Shown: one piece after another, positions 49,274 through 57,448 of the stretch | Layout: each line of letters starts with the position of its first letter | Numbering within the stretch: the stretch's first letter is position 1 | Assembly: GCF_001456025.1 (NCBI RefSeq) | Contig: NZ_LMTZ01000066.1 | Location: forward strand, 1 to 64,000 | Length of the DNA stretch: 64,000 nt | Reading direction: 5' to 3' | From: Mastigocoleus testarum BC008 | GTDB taxonomy: Bacteria > Cyanobacteriota > Cyanobacteriia > Cyanobacteriales > Nostocaceae | Position numbers and translations under genes: made by a program | Notes under the pieces: model-generated | What the model was told of the DNA's origin: nothing | What the model saw: only the letters and a program-made list of their open reading frames with translations | The model's database searches: none

Positions 49274-49528
49274 TTAACCAATTGCTTTAAGCTCAGATAC
49301 AACAAATACGTATCTCTTACCAGTTTCAACTCCCTCTACTAATTTGAAACTACCAACAACAGAAACATTTGCATCTTCATTAAATTTATCTTCTAGATTG
49401 TTTGTTTTCAGATCTAGTTCGATAGTCGATTCTAAGCCATATCCTGTTGTCTCTCCACCTATTGCGAACAATCTGACTAGGTTTCCTGATAATTTCACTT
49501 CTTCTGCAGACATTTTAAATTTTCCCAT
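49274..49528 (-). CDS. Small unrecognised protein, third gene of a three-gene operon
   Basis: An 84-aa protein starting MGKFKMSAEEVKLSGNLVRL. It is predicted mostly beta (YGLESTIELDLKTNN, VSVVGSFKLVE, KRYVFVVSELKAIG). No signal peptide or membrane segment. An AAGGAG Shine-Dalgarno lies 9 bp upstream. It lies 42 bp after the 88-aa gene. I do not recognise a family. The lack of a secretion signal suggests a cytoplasmic role, perhaps in a complex with the two upstream products. Confidence 0.65.
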   Translation of the reverse strand: MGKFKMSAEEVKLSGNLVRLFAIGGETTGYGLESTIELDLKTNNLEDKFNEDANVSVVGSFKLVEGVETGKRYVFVVSELKAIG

Positions 49529-49570
49529 TTTCTTAGTCTCCTTTTATGTGAATATTTCTAAGGGTATTCA

Positions 49571-49837
49571 TTAAACACTTAAGCGTCTTGGTCCGGGCTC
49601 AAACAGATTAGCAACTTTAAAAGATGCTGCACCAATTTCCTTGAGAGAGAAAACAATATCAACGCTGTGTGGAACAACTCGACAAAAATCGGGTTTCACA
49701 CGGACGAAGGTAACGATTGGAGGAGATGATTCTTGGAGTTGGATTTTGAAGTCGCTTTTGTCGGTGCAACCAGTACTAGTCACTGTAATAGTTGCAGTAG
49801 TGTCGGTGAGAACAAGTCCATGTAGAGTTTCAGTCAT
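49571..49837 (-). CDS. Small unrecognised protein, second gene of a three-gene operon
   Basis: An 88-aa protein with threonine- and valine-rich beta strands (VLTDTTATITVTSTGCTDKS, IVTFVRVKPDFCRVVP) and two cysteines. The C-terminus is FEPGPRRLSV. An AAGGAG Shine-Dalgarno supports the ATG at 49837. It lies 55 bp after the 134-aa gene. The family is not recognised. The strand-rich composition could indicate a small beta-sandwich or a binding partner of its neighbours. Confidence 0.65.
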   Translation of the reverse strand: MTETLHGLVLTDTTATITVTSTGCTDKSDFKIQLQESSPPIVTFVRVKPDFCRVVPHSVDIVFSLKEIGAASFKVANLFEPGPRRLSV

Positions 49838-49892
49838 TTGATTTTCTCCTTAGTAAAAAAGATAGAGCCTGTTGTTGAAAAAAATCCTGGTA

Positions 49893-50297
49893 TCAGGATT
49901 CGACTTTTTGAGCAGTTCCATAAAGAAAGATTGATTGATACTGCTGTAGTTGTCCTGTGGTGTTAGTAGGAATAAAACCTGGACGCTGAGATAGGATTGC
50001 CAAGGTTGTAATACTACTTGTCAAAGATTTTTCGGGTAAGTTAATCGTTGGTAGTAATAGGGTCAAACTTTCAAAACCTTCATCTGCTAAATTACTTTTT
50101 AGTGTGACTGTAACACTCTGACCGAGGTTAGTCTCCTCGCTTCGAATCTCCTCTCCTTTGAAGGAAAGAGTTTTATCGTTTTGAGAATAGGTTAATAGTG
50201 GGACTCCAGCAATACTAGTTGCAGAATAGCTGATTTTTGTATTGTAGCCAGTCAGTTCAAAGAGGTTGGGTTGTAAGATATTGTTTTGCTGATTCAT
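49893..50297 (-). CDS. Small unrecognised protein, first gene of a three-gene operon
   Basis: A 134-aa protein beginning MNQQNNILQPNLFELTGYNT. It has alternating beta strands and a conserved-looking core (LSFKGEEIRSEETNLGQSVT, LTLLLPTINLP). No signal peptide. The start has a GGAG Shine-Dalgarno seven bases upstream, and that GGAG lies within a 6-bp hairpin (50305-50321), so translation could be controlled by its folding. Two small genes follow on the same strand with short gaps. I cannot name a family. Confidence 0.65.
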   Translation of the reverse strand: MNQQNNILQPNLFELTGYNTKISYSATSIAGVPLLTYSQNDKTLSFKGEEIRSEETNLGQSVTVTLKSNLADEGFESLTLLLPTINLPEKSLTSSITTLAILSQRPGFIPTNTTGQLQQYQSIFLYGTAQKVES

Positions 50298-50304
50298 GAC
50301 GGTT

Positions 50305-50321
50305 CTCCGTCGTTAACGGAG
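50305..50321 (-). promoter_or_regulatory. Hairpin sequestering the Shine-Dalgarno of the three-gene operon
   Basis: On the minus strand CTCCGT-TAACG-ACGGAG folds into a 6-bp stem that contains the GGAG used by the ATG at 50297. Pairing would hide the ribosome binding site. Confidence 0.4.
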
Positions 50322-50783
50322 TTTAGAGTATATTTAGCAACACATTTAGCACCTGTAGCGCAGATACAGCGTATTCTTTTTCACGCTGTCTCTATCGGAT
50401 AGTTTGATTTTTTGTTTGTCCAGTTTAGAAACGAATCGAGAAAAACTAGGGAAGTTAAGAAAGTTAAAAGTTAAGAAAATGGAAATCTTATAGCGCTACG
50501 CGCAAGTAAAAAGTAAAAAGTCAGTCTAAGGCTATCACCTCGCTCCGCTAACGTAGCGTGTCCGTAGGACATAAGCCTAATACGTATGGATTTTAGGGTT
50601 AATATATGTCCTAACGTAACTTCGTAGTGCTATGCTGCCATAATTTCTGTTCGATAAATAATCCCCACACCACAGATAAATAAAAAGGTTTGGTAAAAAG
50701 GTTCACCAAACCAATATTGTTGATATTGCGGCCAAATGCTTGGGTCACTCATTCATAGTTGTTGGTAGTTTGAACTTAGGCAG
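50322..50783. other. Intergenic region with repeats
   Basis: About 460 bp with no gene. It holds AAGTTAAGAAAGTTAAAAGTTAA-type runs near 50450 and a palindromic-repeat-like segment (CGCTCCGCTAACGTAGCG, near 50544-50561). Promoter sequences for the three-gene operon should lie at the left end. Confidence 0.4.
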
Positions 50784-51131
50784 TTAAGATCGAGAACGGT
50801 GTTGGTCTGTCGGTTCTAACTGCTCAAATTTTTTGTTGATTTCCAACTCTTGAGCGCTACAAATAGCTTCTAAATCTATTACTCGTTCCTGTATTGTTCG
50901 AAACTTATTGGTTAATTCGTCAATTTCTCCTTTCTGCCGACTTCCACTACGCCAAGCTACTACCGTAGATATGCTAGCCCCTAAAATAACAAATATTGGC
51001 AGTATGATAGCGTCGTCTGTCATGTCTATCATCGGAATGCAAACAGCCATCATTGCTGTTGCACAGCCCCAAATAATAGCAACGGTAGCAATTAAGGCGC
51101 TATTTCCTCCTGATTGACGTTTCAGATTCAT
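50784..51131 (-). CDS. Small membrane protein with coiled-coil tail
   Basis: A 115-aa protein with two hydrophobic helices (about 12-32, ALIATVAIIWGCATAMMAVC, and 42-60, ILPIFVILGASISTVVAW). A charged coiled-coil-like tail follows (GEIDELTNKFRTIQERVIDL). The topology suggests both ends in the cytoplasm. The family is not recognised. The layout resembles small membrane-anchored scaffolds. No operon partner. Confidence 0.6.
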   Translation of the reverse strand: MNLKRQSGGNSALIATVAIIWGCATAMMAVCIPMIDMTDDAIILPIFVILGASISTVVAWRSGSRQKGEIDELTNKFRTIQERVIDLEAICSAQELEINKKFEQLEPTDQHRSRS

Positions 51132-51792
51132 GATGTAAATTATTTTTGTTTTATTTATTATTGTAAAAATTTTATCTGAGACTTACGTCAAGGGGTCAAT
51201 AACTTTTTTCTCTGATTTACTGTCCTTTGAATCTATTACAGTATTTCATAATGTCGCAGCTTGAAAAATTTGCTCGACAGTTAAATGGCGAATTCTTCAA
51301 ATGTTAGTGTTTTAGGTAATGTTTGGGTCATGGGTAAGAGTGTTTTTTAATAATTCTAGAATCTTTCATAGCTGGAAACTTATAATATTGGGCTGAAATT
51401 TACAATTCCAGGTGGGATAAAGGTTATCAGAATTAACTTGTGTTTTGGCTTTTGTTAAAGATGTTGGTAGTGACAAGCTTTACTCATGAGGGCTTGGGTA
51501 AATACATGACAAGTAAAAATTAAATTGCCCAAGCTCCTCCAATTATGCATCATCCATTAGCTCGTCAGTACCAGCTATCGCTTCAGGAAAGGAATTATTC
51601 CTTCTAAATTCCTTCATCTATTCCTATCTGATATGTGTGATATATTTATACTGGCAGCATTTTTGCTTTGCCAAAAATATCGAGGAGCAAACTCTCAGGA
51701 TTGATTGAATTTCATCAACCCTAATTTTTGCTATTCAAATGAAAATGTCCGGTTTCCCGGACTAATCAACGTAAAAAAAATTGAAACTAAAA

Positions 51793-51939
51793 ATGAAGCG
51801 AGATAAATTAATTATTCTCTTGCTGGTTATTGCTTTGTCCCCTATTGGCATTGCTCTTATTAATCCCAGCACGAATACTAGGTTATTGAAAATAGAAATC
51901 TTGAAACTTGTAAATGTCTACTATGAAGAAGGAGTGTGA
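51793..51939 (+). CDS. Possible 48-aa small membrane protein
   Basis: The frame reads MKRDKLIILLLVIALSPIGI, then ALINPST and a short polar tail ending YYEEGV. One hydrophobic segment after two basic residues gives a signal-anchor-like N-terminus. No good Shine-Dalgarno. The family is not recognised. Confidence 0.35.
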   Translation: MKRDKLIILLLVIALSPIGIALINPSTNTRLLKIEILKLVNVYYEEGV

Positions 51940-52410
51940 AAATAAACATTTAAGGAGGAGTTTAACTTTAAACACTTTTTATCACAACTGTGTATCTGGT
52001 GGATGTCCACCACGCAACTTCATTAGACTATATAAGTATAGTCCAATGTATTAACAATCGTCAACAAATATACCTTGCATATGTTCAATAAGGTTAGGTT
52101 AGGTAATGCCCACATTGTTGGAGAATAAGGATTTTAGCTCTTATTTCTCTCAATAATTTTGTTATGAAATTTTGAAGTTGTGGCAACCATTTGTGCTTAT
52201 AAATAATAGCAATGACGAAAATTGAATGATTCTGATAACTTGCAGCAATGTCATTTAGCCCAAATTTCCACCTTGAAATAAATTTCCAGGCTCATAGACT
52301 AAGTACGTTAAAACGCACTAAAACCCTTGCATAGTCTGATTTATCAGACTTTATTTATTAGCCTGGGATTTTAATCCAAGGCGGTTATTGAGAATGCTAC
52401 AAGATATCGC

Positions 52411-52566
52411 ATGATTTGGACTTTAAGGATAAAAGTTCCTCAAGCGGCTATTGGGGCGCTTCTAGCTTATGCAATGGGTGCTGGTACTGTTTACGCTGTA
52501 AGCAACAATTCCCAGAGACAAGAATCATTGCAAAGTCAAAAAATTGAGCAGATTATCTGTACTTAG
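52411..52566 (+). CDS. Possible 51-aa small membrane protein
   Basis: The frame reads MIWTLRIKVPQAAIGALLAY, then AMGAGTVYAV, a hydrophobic helix, and a polar Gln-rich tail. It is preceded by a terminator-like AGTCTGA/TCAGACT hairpin and followed by a GC-rich hairpin (52574-52594), as expected for a small transcription unit. No clear Shine-Dalgarno. Confidence 0.4.
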   Translation: MIWTLRIKVPQAAIGALLAYAMGAGTVYAVSNNSQRQESLQSQKIEQIICT

Positions 52567-52573
52567 GGAGAAT

Positions 52574-52594
52574 CCCACGGCTGACAACCGTGGG
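52574..52594. terminator. GC-rich hairpin between convergent units
   Basis: CCCACGG-CTGACAA-CCGTGGG forms a 7-bp stem downstream of both the 52411-52566 frame and the EF-G-like gene. A poor T-tract makes it a weak intrinsic terminator. Confidence 0.4.
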
Positions 52595-52668
52595 AAGCAT
52601 CAATCAAATCAGCAATGTGAATTGAATTCGTAATCTCAAATTAATCCAAATCTTTTCGTAATCTCAGA

Positions 52669-54726
52669 TTACTTCCCATTACCATTACTATTACCGTTAC
52701 CATCACCATTCATCGCCAAAACTCGGTCAGCTAACTTGTCAGGAACCTCTTGTAAATGGTCGTATTCCCAACTGAAAGAACCAACACCTAAAGTTTGCGA
52801 TCGCAACTCGACGATAAAGTCTTGCATTTCGGCTTTGGGTAAATAAGCAGTAATGCTATCCCAACCTTGCCAATTTCCTACAGCTTCGTAACCCAAGATT
52901 TGTCCCCGTCTTCCACTTAATAGTTGGAGAACTTTTGAGGTAAATTCACTGGGAGTATTTACTTTAACTTGCAGAACCGGTTCAAGGAGGGTTGGCTTAC
53001 ATTTCGGCATTCCGGTTTGCATCGCGGCTCGCGCAGCTTGTTTAAATGCTTGTTCGGAACTATCTACACTGTGGTAAGAACCATTGGTGAGAGTTACCGC
53101 AACATCAACAACAGGAAAACCTAAAGGTCCATTGCTCAGGAATTCCCGTACACCTGTTTCCACTCCGGGAATATATTGTTTGGGAACTACACCACCAACG
53201 ATAGTTTGTTTAAAATTAAAACCTTCGCCACGGGGGAGAGGTTTGATATCTAAATAGACATCGCCAAACTGTCCGTGACCGCCACTTTGGTGTTTGTAGC
53301 GACCGTGAATAGAATCAACGGGTTTGCGGATCGTTTCTTTGTAAGCAACTTGGGGCATATGTGTAGACATCGGTAAGTTATACTTACGCCGCAAACGGTC
53401 TAACGCAACTTGCAAATGAATTTCGCCCTGTCCCCAAAGAATAACTTCGTGGGTGTCGCCATGTTGTTCCCAAGCTAAAGATGGATCTTCTTCTAATAAT
53501 TTACCGATCGCACTACTGAGTTTAACTTCATCTTTACGATGTTCGGGAGCGATCGCCAAAGCGTAAACAGGTCTAAGAGATTCAGCCTTGGGTAGTTCTT
53601 TTACAGATTCTTTATCAATAGATAGAGTATCGCCAGTGTAGATATTATCCAAGCGACTCAGAGCAACAATTTCTCCCGCTTCAGCTTTTCTGAGTAGCTT
53701 TTGTTGTTGTCCAGTGAGGCGATAAATTCCGCCAGCCCGAACGCCATTTAAAACCATCCCATCAGTTAAAGTTCCTCGCCAAACTCTAACTAAAGAAATT
53801 TTTCCACCTTGGGGAGTGTAGTAAGTTTTTAATACTTGGGCTATGGGAGTATTAACATTTTGCCCAAGTTGGCGACGTTGCGCAGTAGTTTCAGGTTCTG
53901 GGGCTTCTTGGATCAACGCTTCCAGTAGCGGGCGTACCCCATAATCCTGTTCTGCAACCCCGAAGAAAACCGGTACAACTAGATCTGCTCCTAATTCTAG
54001 TTTTAAGTCTTTAAGGATTTCCTCTTGGGGTGGTTCAATATCTTCTAAAAGTTTTTCAAGTAAATGGTCATCAAAATCTGCTAAGGCTTCTAACATATCT
54101 TCCCTAGCAGCGCGTTCTTCTGCTTTAAGTTCTTCCGGTAACGGGATCTGTTGTGCAGGTGCGCCGGAATGATATAAATACGCTTGTTCACTAACTAAAT
54201 CTATAAAACCAGTCAGCGCCTCACCTTGCATAATTGGGTATTGATGGGGAACAAGGGGACGACTAGAAACTGTTTTGAGGGCGTTTAATACTTCAATAAC
54301 ATGATTATTTGCCCGATCCATTTTATTTACGAAGATAATATGGGGAATTTCCCAATCATCTAAGAATTTAAATAGGGGGGCTAAAGTCAGAACTCGGTCA
54401 TTAGCGGGCTCGCAAACAACTATTGCAGCGTCAACTCCTATTAAAGCATTGTAGGTTTCTTGGGCAAACTCTACATTTCCCGGACAGTCAATAAAGGTAA
54501 AATTAGTGTCTTCATACTTGGTGCTAGCAGCGCTTACTTCTACGCTCATATTGCGAGCACGTGCTTCTGTGGAGCTATCTCCTACTGTATTACCTTCTTT
54601 ACAGCTGCCTTTGCGGGAAATTGCTCCTGTAACAAATAGCAAACTTTCCAACAAGGTGGTTTTGCCACTTAAATAGGGACCGACAATTGCTACGTTACGC
54701 GAACCCGATTTGACTTTTTCTTGCAT
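52669..54726 (-). CDS. Elongation factor G-like GTPase (FusA2-type)
   Basis: A 685-aa EF-G-family protein from the ATG at 54726, chosen because AAGGAGG precedes it by 4 bp; nine upstream codons are open but unsupported. It has the G1 motif GPYLSGKTT, G3 DCPGN, G4 NKMD, then EF-G domains II-V (KYNLPMSTHMPQVAYKETIR, GRYKHQSGGHGQFGDV, PGVETGVREFLSNGPLGFPV). The usual switch II DTPGH is DCPGN, so the histidine needed for ribosome-stimulated GTP hydrolysis in EF-G is replaced by Asn. EF-G-like FusA2 proteins are poorly understood and may not act in normal translocation. The C-terminal tail is Asn/Gly-rich. Three repeats lie upstream (54802-54863). Confidence 0.92.
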   Translation of the reverse strand: MQEKVKSGSRNVAIVGPYLSGKTTLLESLLFVTGAISRKGSCKEGNTVGDSSTEARARNMSVEVSAASTKYEDTNFTFIDCPGNVEFAQETYNALIGVDAAIVVCEPANDRVLTLAPLFKFLDDWEIPHIIFVNKMDRANNHVIEVLNALKTVSSRPLVPHQYPIMQGEALTGFIDLVSEQAYLYHSGAPAQQIPLPEELKAEERAAREDMLEALADFDDHLLEKLLEDIEPPQEEILKDLKLELGADLVVPVFFGVAEQDYGVRPLLEALIQEAPEPETTAQRRQLGQNVNTPIAQVLKTYYTPQGGKISLVRVWRGTLTDGMVLNGVRAGGIYRLTGQQQKLLRKAEAGEIVALSRLDNIYTGDTLSIDKESVKELPKAESLRPVYALAIAPEHRKDEVKLSSAIGKLLEEDPSLAWEQHGDTHEVILWGQGEIHLQVALDRLRRKYNLPMSTHMPQVAYKETIRKPVDSIHGRYKHQSGGHGQFGDVYLDIKPLPRGEGFNFKQTIVGGVVPKQYIPGVETGVREFLSNGPLGFPVVDVAVTLTNGSYHSVDSSEQAFKQAARAAMQTGMPKCKPTLLEPVLQVKVNTPSEFTSKVLQLLSGRRGQILGYEAVGNWQGWDSITAYLPKAEMQDFIVELRSQTLGVGSFSWEYDHLQEVPDKLADRVLAMNGDGNGNSNGNGK

Positions 54727-55059
54727 AAAACCTCCTTGGCGCATCACGCACAAACATTGGTTTTACCCCATCTATAATTTCAGGGATAAAATACTTTTGT
54801 TTGAGAACGATCTCGCTGTCATTTCTGAGATTATCTCGCTTTAATCTGAGATTATCTTGTTTTTTATCATTGCAGGTCAAAATCGTATTTTCTTGTAAGA
54901 TTTACTGCAATCCCGGTTAAGTATTACAAATATTTTTATATAAAAATGAAGTTAGGGAATATTTTCGGCTGTATCAAAATCTAAGTATAGATAAATCAAA
55001 ATTAAACTAAAACAAAACACACACCAAACTAAAACAATAACTATTGAGTCTAAACAACT
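54727..55059. promoter_or_regulatory. Divergent promoter region of the EF-G-like and TPR genes
   Basis: 333 bp between divergent starts. The right half is very AT-rich. The left half carries the triple repeat at 54802-54863, next to the EF-G-like gene. Confidence 0.45.
54802..54863. repeat. Three helically phased ~20-bp direct repeats (TCTGAGATTATCTCGCTTT)
   Basis: Two near-identical copies (54824-54842 and 54845-54863) are 21 bp apart, and a looser third copy (TTTGAGAACGATCTCGCTGT) begins about 22 bp upstream. Spacing close to two helical turns is typical of cooperative regulator sites. Confidence 0.55.
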
Positions 55060-56091
55060 ATGCGATTACTACTTCATAAATATGAGTTTTATACTCGCTC
55101 TAGTTTTATCTTGTTCGGTGGTTTAATATCATTGGCAGCAGCTTTATATCCTAGTACTGCAATTTCTGCTTCTTTGCTGCAAACCTCAAATCTTAATCGC
55201 AATGCTGTTATCAAACCAAAAAATTTAGAAATATTAGAAATATCATTAGAAACAAGAAAAAAAATCGAGAAGCAAATCATAGCACAATATGTTGGAAGAA
55301 GTGCAGAAGATTTTCTCAACGAAGGGTTACAATTAATCCAAACACAACAGGTTCCACAAGCTATTCAGGCTTTTCGTAAAGCAACAGAACTCAACCCAGA
55401 TTTAGCCCCAGCCCAATACAACTTAGGATTAGCATTGCGACAGTCAGGACAATTACAACCTGCAGCTACAGCCTTTTACAATGCGATCCAAGCAGATCCA
55501 AAATTTACTCTAGCCTATGCTAATTTGGGAGGAGCTTTATTGGAAGGAGGAAATTTTACTCAAGCAAATAGTTTCTTACAAAAGGCATTAGAACTAAATC
55601 CCAAAGAAGGTATTGCTCACTACAACTTAGGATTGTTATACAAACAACAAAGGGATTGTAAGCGTGCTATTTCAGCTTTTAGAAAGGCAATGAAGTATAG
55701 TAAAAAAGCTCCGGAGCCTGCATATCATACCGGTTTATGTTATCTACAACAGGGCAGAAAAAAAAGGGCAAGAAATTATTTCCGTCGGGCAATTAAAATC
55801 AATCCTCAGTATGCAGAAGCCCACTACAGTATGGGAAGTATGCTGTTTGACCAAGGTAAATTAGAAGATGCTTTAAAAGCATTTAGAAAATCGGCGGAAG
55901 CTAATAATAATTATGCTGATGCTTATTACGGAGCGGGGATGGTATTTATACGATTAAACCAATACCCCCAAGCTGCACAAGTGTTGCGATACGCAAGAGA
56001 TTTATATGCAACGAACGGAAATAATCAATGGGCTCAGCGAGCAGGACAATTACTGGAACAAATACAAACTAATAACTCTCAACGCCGCTAA
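55060..56091 (+). CDS. Exported TPR-repeat protein
   Basis: A 343-aa protein. The N-terminus has a signal-peptide-like segment (SSFILFGGLISLAAALYPST) ending near residue 40. From about residue 90 there are roughly seven TPR repeats of 34 residues, with the W/L-G-Y/F-A-P pattern visible as AIQAFRKATELNPDLAPAQY and NLGLALRQSGQLQPAATAFY. TPR arrays scaffold protein complexes. In cyanobacteria similar exported TPR proteins take part in envelope or photosystem assembly, but the partner here is unknown. It is divergent from the EF-G-like gene. Confidence 0.88.
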   Translation: MRLLLHKYEFYTRSSFILFGGLISLAAALYPSTAISASLLQTSNLNRNAVIKPKNLEILEISLETRKKIEKQIIAQYVGRSAEDFLNEGLQLIQTQQVPQAIQAFRKATELNPDLAPAQYNLGLALRQSGQLQPAATAFYNAIQADPKFTLAYANLGGALLEGGNFTQANSFLQKALELNPKEGIAHYNLGLLYKQQRDCKRAISAFRKAMKYSKKAPEPAYHTGLCYLQQGRKKRARNYFRRAIKINPQYAEAHYSMGSMLFDQGKLEDALKAFRKSAEANNNYADAYYGAGMVFIRLNQYPQAAQVLRYARDLYATNGNNQWAQRAGQLLEQIQTNNSQRR

Positions 56092-56232
56092 TGGGTAATT
56101 ATAATACTGTGAAAATCAAATAGATCGCGGCAAAATAAAGACATAATTAAATGTTTTGATTAGGGATATGGAGGAGGCTGGTGTGTTTCTTGATTTCATA
56201 CAATGCATTTCCTTTTGTAACTGGTACCCTTC

Positions 56233-56772
56233 ATGAAAAAGCGCAAGAAAAGTCGATTCATGTTTTGCGATCGCTGGATTGACAGAAATTGGATTGTTGG
56301 TAGTATGGAAACCTTTCAGGATTTAATTGTGATGGTTTTATGCGGCAGCATGTTTGCCGTGATGCTATTGCAATTGTGGGGGATTTTTCGTGCTTTATCC
56401 CAACCTCTTAATTACAAACAGGTGACGGCTCAAATCCTATTTATTCTGATTTTGGTGGAATTATTCCGACTACTTGTAGTTTATTTGCAAGAACACAGTA
56501 TCGCGGTGGGGGTAGCAGTAGAAATTGCAATAGTTTCTTTGCTTAGGGAAGTTGTTGTACATGGAGCACTGGATATATCTTGGGTTCAAGCGTTATCAAT
56601 CTCCGGTTTATTGTTTGTCTTGGGTGCATTACTCGTGGTATGTGCCAAAATACCACATATGGACTGTATGAGTGCTCAAACTAGGTTTTGTCCTTCTTTC
56701 CCACCGGAATCTGGTTCATCCCAACACAGAAATTCAGAATTACAGAAATCCAATCGCGAAGCTCTTAGGTAA
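56233..56772 (+). CDS. PsiE-family (phosphate-starvation-inducible E-like) membrane protein
   Basis: A 179-aa protein with a short charged N-terminus and four hydrophobic helices: LIVMVLCGSMFAVMLLQLWG (about 31-50), ILFILILVELFRLLVVYL (about 69-86), VAVEIAIVSLLREVVVHG and ALSISGLLFVLGALLVV. LVELFRLLVVYL and AIVSLLREVVV match the PsiE family core. Function of PsiE is unknown beyond phosphate-responsive expression in enterobacteria. A polar tail of 40 residues follows. It ends in a strong intrinsic terminator (56794-56819). Confidence 0.82.
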   Translation: MKKRKKSRFMFCDRWIDRNWIVGSMETFQDLIVMVLCGSMFAVMLLQLWGIFRALSQPLNYKQVTAQILFILILVELFRLLVVYLQEHSIAVGVAVEIAIVSLLREVVVHGALDISWVQALSISGLLFVLGALLVVCAKIPHMDCMSAQTRFCPSFPPESGSSQHRNSELQKSNREALR

Positions 56773-56793
56773 CAAAATAGAGTTTCGTTAAAT

Positions 56794-56819
56794 GTGGGGG
56801 AAATTTTCCCCACTTTTTT
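56794..56819 (+). terminator. Intrinsic terminator after the PsiE-like gene
   Basis: GTGGGG and CCCCAC form a stem around GAAATTTT and are followed by TTTTTT. Confidence 0.85.
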
Positions 56820-56823
56820 GTCG

Positions 56824-56855
56824 AGTTATCAGTTATCAGTTATCAGTTATCAGTT
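56824..56855. repeat. AGTTATC heptamer repeated four times
   Basis: Four tandem copies of AGTTATC with a partial fifth. The same heptamer appears in the inverted repeat at 9329-9389. STRR-type. Confidence 0.85.
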
Positions 56856-57000
56856 AATGCGCTTGTAAACTTATACCAATTCAATAAATCATTGCAACAG
56901 ATTACTCCGTAGAGACGCGTTAGCTGCTAACGCACACGCAATACTTACGGTAGACTTTGCTAGGCGCTAACGTTTATGGCTAACAAGTTTAACCAATAAA

Positions 57001-57448
57001 TTACTCATTACTCATTACTCATTACTCATCACTCATTACTCATTACTCATTACTCATTACTTGTTACTCATTACTCATTACTTGTTACTCATTACTCATT
57101 ACTCATTACTCATTACTTGTTACTCATTACTTGTTACTCATTACTCATTACTCATTACTCATTACTTGTTACTCATTACTCATTACTCATTACTTGTTAC
57201 TCATTACTCATTACTCATTACTCATTACTTGTTACTCATTACTCATTACTCATTACTCATTACTTGTTACTCATTACTTGTTACTCATTACTCATTACTC
57301 ATTACTCATTACTTGTTACTCATTACTCATTACTCATTACTTGTTACTCATTACTCATTACTCATTACTCATTACTTGTTACTCATTACTCATTACTCAT
57401 TACTCATTACTTGTTACTCATTACTTGTTACTCATTACTCATTACTCA
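57001..57448. repeat. 448-bp STRR array: 64 heptamers with 147-bp higher-order period
   Basis: Exactly 64 units of 7 bp. Most read TTACTCA (A) and 14 read TTACTTG (B); one reads TCACTCA. Runs of A between B units are 8, 2, 4, 1, 4, 3, 4, 4, 1, 4, 3, 4, 4, 1, 3. From about 57064 the pattern repeats with a period of 21 heptamers (147 bp), giving 2.6 copies. It reaches the stop codon of the minus-strand HAD-like gene. Open frames through it in all three phases are a by-product of the 7-bp period. Confidence 0.97.

Larger units (their letters stand above)
51132..52668. other. Long spacer with two possible small genes and hairpins
   Basis: 1.5 kb with no long frame. It contains two small plausible ORFs (51793-51939 and 52411-52566), stem-loops GTCCGG-TTTC-CCGGAC (about 51749-51764) and GGTGGA-TG-TCCACC (about 52011-52024), an AGTCTGA-TTTA-TCAGACT hairpin followed by TTATTTATTA near 52337-52363, and a GC-rich hairpin at 52574-52594. 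Confidence 0.45.

Noticed and set aside
56824..57448. CRISPR-like array
   Set aside because: The repeats are contiguous 7-bp units with no unique spacers, and there are no cas genes nearby.
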